This document shows, one piece after another, positions 7,600 through 12,008 of a DNA stretch of 12,008 nucleotides. The DNA lies in the NCBI GenBank assembly GCA_009774215.1, contig VSNH01000112.1, positions 1 through 12,008 on the forward strand, read 5' to 3'. A program made the position numbers and the translations under genes. Numbering within the stretch: position 1 is the first letter of the stretch; each line of letters starts with the position of its first letter. Under the pieces are notes generated by a model, which was not told the origin of the DNA, ran no database searches, and was given only the letters and a program-made list of their open reading frames with translations. The DNA is from Lachnospiraceae bacterium (GTDB lineage: Bacteria > Bacillota > Clostridia > Lachnospirales > Lachnospiraceae).

Positions 7600-8778
7600 A
7601 TGGGCTTTATAAAGAGACTGCTTAACAGATTCCGCAGAGACTACGACGAATACGACGAGGAAGAGTGGGAAGAGGAGTCTTCGCGGGAGATAGATTTTGA
7701 CAATAAGGAGCAGAGAAGCGACTATGTAAAGAATTGTCTGGAAAAGATTGCGGACGCTACGAAAGAGTTAGAGAATCTGAACTTTGAATACAATATGGTC
7801 ACCTCCTACTTAAAGGATATGGAGGAGATCGAGGCGCTGCCGCCGGAGGAGAGCGAACAGCTCAAGGACTGCGCGAAGCGGGTTTCCCTTTTACAAGAGA
7901 GAAAAACGGATTTCATGGGCCGTCCTCATCGGATTACGGACGAAAAGTACCGTATGGTGGAGCGCATGGAAGAGGAGATGGAGGAGGCATTCACGAAAAT
8001 CACCGAGGCGGAGAGCTATCAGGAGCTGATCCGCAAAGACCTCAGCCGTCTGGAGGGCGAGAAGCACGCCTACCTCTACCGCAAGAGCGAAGTAATGCGG
8101 CTGATTTCCGACACCAAGGGCATGACCATTATCTGTGTGACAGCCCTGGGACTCTGTGTGCTGCTGCTTATGTTTCTGCAGTTCTTTCTGGAGATGGACA
8201 CAAAGCTGGGGTATCTTGCCACAGCGGGCGTTGCGGCAGTGGTGATCACATTGATCTATGTGAAGCACATGGATGCCAGAAAGGAACTGCGAAGAGTCGA
8301 GACCGGGATTAACAAAATTATTTTGCTGCAGAATAAGGTCAAGATCCGCTATGTGAACAACACCAATCTGCTTGAATATTTATATATGAAGTATGGCGTG
8401 AACAGTGCCAAAGAATTGACTGAAACGTGGGAAAATTACAAGGTTGAGAAGGAGGAGCGGGAGAAATTCCGCAGGGCGGAGCTGGATCTGGATTACAGTG
8501 AGCAGGAGCTTCTGCAGATATTGAAATGCTATCAGATACAGGATCCGGCTATCTGGCTGCATCAGACGGAGGCCATTCTGGACTCCAAGGAGATGGTGGA
8601 GATCAGACACAACCTGATTATCCGCAGGCAGTCCTTGAGACGGCGCATGGATTATAACAGGGAAGTGGTGGCGGGCACATCCCAGAAGGATATCAAGGCG
8701 CTGGTGGAGAAGTATCCGAAATATGCGAAGGAGATTATGAAGACGGTGGAGGAGTACGAGCAGAAGTTTAATTCTTGA
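7600..8778 (+). CDS. Coiled-coil protein with a central pair of transmembrane segments
   Basis: 392-aa protein of unknown function. After a basic start (MGFIKRLLNRFRRD) comes a strongly acidic patch (about 15-35, DEYDEEEWEEESSRE), a long coiled coil (about 36-172), two adjacent hydrophobic segments (about 175-197 and 204-222) joined by a short linker (EMDTKLG), and a second coiled-coil or helical arm to the C-terminus. Both long arms would be on the same side, most likely cytoplasmic given the basic residues next to the hydrophobic segments. GGAGGAG just upstream of the ATG is a strong ribosome site. Being last in the cluster, it may anchor the other three proteins to the membrane or sense envelope state; that is inference. 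I do not recognise a named family. Confidence 0.85.
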   Translation: MGFIKRLLNRFRRDYDEYDEEEWEEESSREIDFDNKEQRSDYVKNCLEKIADATKELENLNFEYNMVTSYLKDMEEIEALPPEESEQLKDCAKRVSLLQERKTDFMGRPHRITDEKYRMVERMEEEMEEAFTKITEAESYQELIRKDLSRLEGEKHAYLYRKSEVMRLISDTKGMTIICVTALGLCVLLLMFLQFFLEMDTKLGYLATAGVAAVVITLIYVKHMDARKELRRVETGINKIILLQNKVKIRYVNNTNLLEYLYMKYGVNSAKELTETWENYKVEKEEREKFRRAELDLDYSEQELLQILKCYQIQDPAIWLHQTEAILDSKEMVEIRHNLIIRRQSLRRRMDYNREVVAGTSQKDIKALVEKYPKYAKEIMKTVEEYEQKFNS

Positions 8779-8789
8779 TCATAAACAGA

Positions 8790-8860
8790 TAATTGCGAAA
8801 TGCATTTAAGGTTACGCTATTTGCACAATTATTGTAAGGTTGTGATGAGTTTCGCAATTA
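8790..8860 (+). promoter_or_regulatory. Inverted repeat in the purB leader
   Basis: TAATTGCGAAA (8790-8800) and TTTCGCAATTA (8850-8860) are perfect 11-bp inverted repeats separated by 49 bases, just before the purB ribosome site. The enclosed stretch holds AAGGTT twice, 28 bases apart (8808-8813 and 8836-8841), and the short dyad ACAAT-T-ATTGT. It could be an RNA leader stem or a paired operator. It does not look like the purine riboswitch, whose conserved core is absent. No convincing sigma-A promoter was found here. Confidence 0.4.
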
Positions 8861-8895
8861 CCTGCCAAATTTTACGATAGAAAGGAAAGAGAAAG

Positions 8896-10347
8896 ATGAG
8901 TACAGACAGATATGTAAGCCCCTTGTCGGAGCGGTATGCGAGTAGGGAGATGCAGTATATTTTCTCCCCGGATATGAAGTTTCGGACGTGGCGGCGGCTT
9001 TGGATCGCGCTGGCGGAGACGGAGATGGAGCTGGGGCTTTCCCAGAATGGGAAACCTGTGATCACGCAGGAGCAGATCGACGAACTGAAAAGCCATGCGG
9101 AGGACATCAATTATGACGTGGCGAAGGCGAGAGAGAAAGAGGTGCGGCACGACGTGATGAGCCATGTCTATGCCTACGGGCAGCAGTGTCCCAAGGCGGC
9201 GGGTATCATCCATCTCGGCGCAACCTCCTGCTATGTGGGGGACAACACGGACATTATCGTGATGCGCGAGGCATTAAAGCTGGTGAAGAAAAAGCTGGTG
9301 AACGTGATTGCGGAGCTTGCGAAATTCGCAGAAGAATACAAGGAACTGCCGACTCTGGCCTTCACCCATTTCCAGCCCGCACAGCCCACCACCGTCGGAA
9401 AGCGGGCGACCCTCTGGGCGCAGGAGTTCTGTCTCGATCTGGAAGATCTGGATTATGTGCTGGGGAGTCTGAAGCTTCTGGGATCCAAGGGCACCACGGG
9501 CACGCAGGCGTCTTTTCAGGAACTCTTTGACGGCGATCAGGAGACCATAGATCAGATCGATCCCATGATCGCTGAAAAGATGGGATTTGAGAAATGCTAT
9601 CCCGTGTCCGGGCAGACGTACTCCCGCAAGGTGGATACGAGAGTGTGCAATATCCTGGCGGGCATCGCGGCTTCCGCCCACAAGATGTCGAACGACATCC
9701 GTCTGCTTCAGCATCTGAAGGAGGTGGAGGAGCCTTTTGAGAAGAGTCAGATCGGTTCCTCGGCCATGGCTTACAAGAGAAACCCCATGCGCAGCGAACG
9801 CATCGCCTCCCTCGCCCGGTTCGTGATGGTGGACGCCCTAAATCCGGCGATCACTTCCTCTGTCCAGTGGTTTGAACGGACGCTGGATGACTCGGCAAAC
9901 AAGCGGCTTTCCGTTCCCGAGGCGTTCCTTGCGGTGGACGGGATTCTGGATCTGTGCCTGAATGTGGTGGACGGTCTGGTCGTGTACGATAAAGTGATAA
10001 CGAAACGCCTGATGAGCGAGCTGCCTTTTATGGCGACGGAAAATATTATGATGGACGCCGTCAAAGCCGGGGGCAACAGACAGGAGCTGCACGAGAAGAT
10101 CAGGGAGCTCTCCATGATCGCGGGCGCGAACGTGAAGAGAGAAGGAAAAGAGAATAACCTCTTAGAGCTGATCGCGGCGGATCCTGCATTCAACATGAGT
10201 CTGGAAGATCTGCAAAAGACCATGGAGCCGGCGAACTATGTGGGACGCGCGCCGCTGCAGGTGGAGAAGTTCCTGAAGGAGATTGTGAATCCGATTCTGG
10301 AGGAAAATAAGGAATTGCTGGGGGTGAAGGCGGAGATAAGTGTGTAG
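8896..10347 (+). CDS. purB: Adenylosuccinate lyase
   Basis: Cytoplasmic enzyme of the fumarase/aspartase superfamily. It releases fumarate from SAICAR to give AICAR in purine synthesis and from adenylosuccinate to give AMP. At 483 aa it resembles the longer, eukaryote-like form. Visible motifs: RHDVMSH (84-90); HLGATS (106-111); FTHFQPAQPTT (156-166), with the catalytic-type His158; and the superfamily signature GSSAMAYKRNP (287-297), with the flexible-loop serine pair 288-289 and the following KRNP and glutamate. All expected catalytic regions are present, so the enzyme should be active. AAGGAAAGA upstream of the ATG is the ribosome site. It follows the membrane protein by 117 bases, so it may have its own promoter or be read through from the cluster; a functional link to the cluster is not implied. 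Confidence 0.97.
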   Translation: MSTDRYVSPLSERYASREMQYIFSPDMKFRTWRRLWIALAETEMELGLSQNGKPVITQEQIDELKSHAEDINYDVAKAREKEVRHDVMSHVYAYGQQCPKAAGIIHLGATSCYVGDNTDIIVMREALKLVKKKLVNVIAELAKFAEEYKELPTLAFTHFQPAQPTTVGKRATLWAQEFCLDLEDLDYVLGSLKLLGSKGTTGTQASFQELFDGDQETIDQIDPMIAEKMGFEKCYPVSGQTYSRKVDTRVCNILAGIAASAHKMSNDIRLLQHLKEVEEPFEKSQIGSSAMAYKRNPMRSERIASLARFVMVDALNPAITSSVQWFERTLDDSANKRLSVPEAFLAVDGILDLCLNVVDGLVVYDKVITKRLMSELPFMATENIMMDAVKAGGNRQELHEKIRELSMIAGANVKREGKENNLLELIAADPAFNMSLEDLQKTMEPANYVGRAPLQVEKFLKEIVNPILEENKELLGVKAEISV

Positions 10348-10364
10348 GATTAGAGGGGCAAAAG

Positions 10365-10591
10365 GGCATATTGCAAAAAACTCCCTTGTGTCGGCTTCGT
10401 CGAATGGATTTTCTAAAATATTCCGGCAGGGTAACGCAGAGCGGACGCAATCGCCCTCTACTCGCCATCCAGGCTCGAATCGGGCTTTTACGGGCATCCA
10501 TGCCCGCAAATTGCTGGGTGCTAGACGGAATATTAAGAAAATCCGATTCTCCTGCGCATGACAACTGCGTGAGTATTTTGTGCAATATGCC
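10365..10591. repeat. Near-palindromic intergenic repeat element of about 230 bp
   Basis: The element fills most of the 278-base gap between the converging purB and the leftward gene. Its ends are perfect 11-bp inverted repeats, GGCATATTGCA (10365-10375) and TGCAATATGCC (10581-10591). Further in, GGATTTTCT...AATATTCCG (10406-10425) pairs with CGGAATATT..GAAAATCC (10526-10544), and a compact hairpin CGGGCAT-CC-ATGCCCG lies at 10491-10506. Short frames cross it on both strands but show no protein character. It resembles a MITE or a dispersed structured-RNA repeat; I have an unverified memory of similar short frames ending FCNMPFCP annotated in related genomes, which would suit a multicopy repeat. 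It may also serve as a two-way terminator for the converging genes. Confidence 0.6.
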
Positions 10592-10597
10592 AAAGCA
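10581..10597. repeat. 17-bp direct repeat, copy 1
   Basis: TGCAATATGCCAAAGCA occurs here and again, in the same orientation, at 11580-11596. The first 11 bases are also the right end of the 230-bp repeat. The two copies bracket the leftward hypothetical gene. Confidence 0.75.
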
Positions 10598-10625
10598 CCT
10601 TTTGTAATGACAGGTTGCCCGCGCC

Positions 10626-11519
10626 CTACACCAGCATAATCTTTTTATATTGTGCAATCCGGTTTCGGAAACTCGCGGCATCCGGGTTGCCTTTTACAAA
10701 TTCATAATCCGAGAAGATGCGCGCGGTTTCTTCTTTGATCTTTGGCTCGTCCGCTGCGTCCGTGTCGGATGTGCGGTAGTAGTAGTCCGTCAAGAGCCCG
10801 CACGCCGCAAATTCCATCTGGATATCGTCTTCCTCCGCTTCGTCAAAAATAAACTGCGACAGGGCGTGGACTGCCGCGCCAAAGAAGAACGTCCCATCCC
10901 CGCTTTCTAAGTCTGCCGGGACAAAACTCTCCTGATCCGGGAGCTCCACCTTTTTCGTATAGTCGCTCATAAGGAGAGATTCAAACACTTCTTCTGTCCC
11001 ATCGTCAAAATCAAGGATTTCCTCTTCGATATCCTCTTTTGCGTCCTCCCCGAGTTCCCCGTAAAGCCCGTCGGTAAAATAGGAAACAATCTGGTCCAGA
11101 CCTCCGAACGCCTCAAACTCCGGGAGAAGGGAAGTGTAGGTAAAAAGTCGGCAAAATCGGGACATGGTCAGAAGCAGCCACTGGAGTTTCTGCAGCGTGG
11201 TCAAATCTTCTGCCTTTTTCAAAACCTGTTCCCGTATCGTCTTTTCATAAGGCATATGCGCTTCTTCCAGTTCCTCGATCCACTCGCATGCCTGGTGGTC
11301 CTTTTTGGCAAATTTGTCATACAGGCTGTCTATCCCGCCGACGAGATTGTCAAAGCGGTTCAGGTAATAGAGAGCCTTTGCGGTCATGCCCTTTTTCTTA
11401 TAATCCTTTCCAATCTGCAGGTAGTATTTTGCCACGCTCTCATAATCCTGCTTTTCCTGCGCGGTTTTCAGCGCATCCAGTAATTCGTCCGTGTTTTTTG
11501 TAATAATTTTTGCCTCCAT
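10626..11519 (-). CDS. TPR-like hypothetical protein
   Basis: 297-aa protein that I do not recognise as a named family. The N-terminus is helical with a TPR-like pair at about 24-60 (YESVAKYYLQIGKDYKKKGMTAKALYYLNRF). A helical middle (LQKLQWLLLTMSRFCRLFTY) leads to a strongly acidic stretch (about 155-175, ELGEDAKEDIEEEILDFDDG) and a mixed C-terminal domain ending RIAQYKKIMLV. No signal peptide or membrane segment is seen, so it is probably a cytoplasmic interaction protein. Start: ATG at 11519 has no ribosome site upstream, while a GGAGG lies just inside the frame, so initiation here is unusual; a -10-like TATAAT sits about 30 bases upstream on this strand. It converges with purB and diverges from the transporter gene. 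No link to the four-gene cluster is shown beyond shared TPR character. Confidence 0.8.
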   Translation of the reverse strand: MEAKIITKNTDELLDALKTAQEKQDYESVAKYYLQIGKDYKKKGMTAKALYYLNRFDNLVGGIDSLYDKFAKKDHQACEWIEELEEAHMPYEKTIREQVLKKAEDLTTLQKLQWLLLTMSRFCRLFTYTSLLPEFEAFGGLDQIVSYFTDGLYGELGEDAKEDIEEEILDFDDGTEEVFESLLMSDYTKKVELPDQESFVPADLESGDGTFFFGAAVHALSQFIFDEAEEDDIQMEFAACGLLTDYYYRTSDTDAADEPKIKEETARIFSDYEFVKGNPDAASFRNRIAQYKKIMLV

Positions 11520-11548
11520 GCCGTAGCCGCAAACTCGCGGTTGTTTTC

Positions 11549-11554
11549 ATTATA
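11549..11554 (-). promoter_or_regulatory. Possible -10 element of the leftward TPR-like gene
   Basis: On the minus strand this reads TATAAT, a perfect -10 hexamer, 30 bases before the ATG. No good -35 lies at 17 bases: the nearby TTGACA (11568-11563) is only eight bases away. The predicted leader would be about 23 bases and holds a small CCGC/GCGG hairpin (11527-11540). Confidence 0.35.
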
Positions 11555-11562
11555 GATCAAGT

Positions 11563-11620
11563 TGTCAAAAGATACTCTTTGCAATATGCCAAAGCAGATT
11601 TGCCGAAGCTTCTTTTGACA
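11563..11620. repeat. 58-bp inverted-repeat element
   Basis: TGTCAAAAGA (11563-11572) and TCTTTTGACA (11611-11620) are perfect 10-bp terminal inverted repeats. Between them lies the second copy of the 17-bp motif TGCAATATGCCAAAGCA (11580-11596). It has the size and shape of a solo repeat unit or hairpin element and sits upstream of both the leftward gene and the rightward transporter. Confidence 0.5.
11580..11596. repeat. 17-bp direct repeat, copy 2
   Basis: Identical to 10581-10597 and in the same orientation. The flanking sequences of the two copies differ, which argues against one long duplicated block. Confidence 0.75.
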
Positions 11621-11844
11621 CCTTAATCCAGTATATAAAATGCGTGTCTGAAAAGCAACATTTTTACGCTGCCTTTTTGCGAAAAGCAGGGGCACGGAGG
11701 ATAGGAACATCGGCAGACTGTGCAAGTTAGTTTAGACGAACCACCGATATTTTATCTGTGAAAAAACAATGAAAAGGCTTGCGCAGACAGGGCAGATGTG
11801 GTAGATTAGAGTGAAATATATTTGGGGAAAGCAAGGTGCAGTGA
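11621..11844 (+). promoter_or_regulatory. Gene-free leader before the transporter, with a weak promoter candidate
   Basis: No credible gene is seen here. A small hairpin lies at 11669-11689 (CTGC, one bulged base, TTTT-TGCG-AAAAGCAG). ATCGG (11709-11713) can pair with CCGAT (11744-11748), and GCAC (11692-11695) with GTGC (11720-11723). A sigma-A-like pair, TTGCGC (11779-11784) and TAGATT (11802-11807) with a 17-base spacer, could drive the transporter gene and would leave a leader of about 30 bases. I could not match the structured part to a known riboswitch. Confidence 0.3.
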
Positions 11845-12008
11845 TTGAAAAAGGAAGAGGAATTTGAGCGGGTCGCCATGCGCGTCTCGGCGGTGAGTAT
11901 TATCGCCAATTTTGCACTGACCGTATTTAAGCTGTCAGCGGGTATTCTGGCACACTCCGGCGCGATCATCTCCGACGCGATTCATTCGGCGTCGGACGTG
12001 TTCAGCAC
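11845..12008 (+). CDS. Cation diffusion facilitator transporter, N-terminal part (cut by window edge)
   Basis: Start of an inner-membrane divalent-metal efflux pump of the CDF family, which exports ions such as Zn, Co, Fe or Mn in exchange for protons. Only 54 complete codons are present. They encode a charged N-terminus (KKEEEFERVAMRVSAVS), the first hydrophobic segment (IIANFALTVFKLSAGILA), and HSGAIISDAIHSASDVFST, the typical CDF block; the HSASD motif supplies the metal-binding aspartate of the second helix. Start: a TGA stop at 11842-11844 is followed at once by TTG at 11845, which has AAGG eight bases upstream and gives the family-like N-terminus; the next in-frame ATG is at 11878 and would remove the charged leader. 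Metal specificity cannot be told from this fragment. Confidence 0.9.
   Translation, partial: MKKEEEFERVAMRVSAVSIIANFALTVFKLSAGILAHSGAIISDAIHSASDVFS

Noticed and set aside
8779..8895. Purine riboswitch upstream of purB
   Set aside because: The leader has an inverted repeat but not the three-way-junction core sequence of that class.
10340..10607. Two short rightward frames after purB
   Set aside because: Both lie within the intergenic repeat, have no ribosome site, and are explained by its structure.
10190..10681. Leftward open frame of 163 codons over the end of purB and the repeat
   Set aside because: It overlaps purB and runs through the near-palindromic repeat; its composition reflects the repeat, not a protein.
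11549..11568. TTGACA plus TATAAT on the minus strand as a complete promoter
   Set aside because: The two hexamers are only eight bases apart, which RNA polymerase cannot use together; only the -10 element was kept, at low confidence.
11641..11844. Metal riboswitch before the cation diffusion facilitator gene
   Set aside because: A few short stems are present, but I could not find the conserved core of the NiCo or yybP-ykoY classes.
1..12008. CRISPR arrays, tRNA or rRNA genes
   Set aside because: No regularly spaced repeats and no tRNA or rRNA signatures were seen on either strand. GATTCGAGCC on the minus strand within the repeat resembles a T-loop, but no tRNA fold surrounds it.

Overview
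The window looks like chromosomal DNA from a member of the Lachnospiraceae (Clostridia, Bacillota). The evidence is a GC-moderate genome with AGGAG-type ribosome sites, a large clostridial-type serine recombinase, a SpoIID-like/regulatory-domain protein, and a gene cluster whose products I associate with the Lachnospiraceae families DUF5717 and DUF5716. These assignments are from recognition of sequence patterns only; no search was run.

Region 1 (1-1627) is the edge of an integrated mobile element. The C-terminal part of a large serine recombinase gene (1-915) runs rightward straight into the 3' end of a leftward host gene (886-1600/1627) for a SpoIID-like protein that ends prematurely. The last recombinase codons are antisense to host-gene codons, so the integration junction lies at about 881-890 and host DNA supplies the recombinase stop codon. 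The recombinase gene is visibly more A-rich than everything to its right.

Region 2 (1628-8778) starts with a divergent promoter region holding a dyad and a good sigma-A promoter whose predicted start falls on the first ATG. It is followed by four same-strand genes: a 1183-aa protein with two beta-rich domains and a long helical-repeat solenoid; a 437-aa protein with a degenerate Hsp70/actin-like ATPase layout; a TPR-like protein of about 282 aa; and a 392-aa membrane protein with two adjacent transmembrane segments between coiled coils. The gap between the first two genes is densely structured as RNA. I read the four genes as one uncharacterised, probably membrane-linked Hsp70-like/TPR complex and as the most promising undescribed system here.

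Region 3 (8779-10347) is purB (adenylosuccinate lyase), preceded by a leader with an 11-bp inverted repeat. Region 4 (10348-12008) holds a near-palindromic intergenic repeat of about 230 bp, a leftward TPR-like hypothetical gene bracketed by two copies of a 17-bp direct repeat, a 58-bp inverted-repeat element, and the start of a rightward cation diffusion facilitator gene cut by the window edge.
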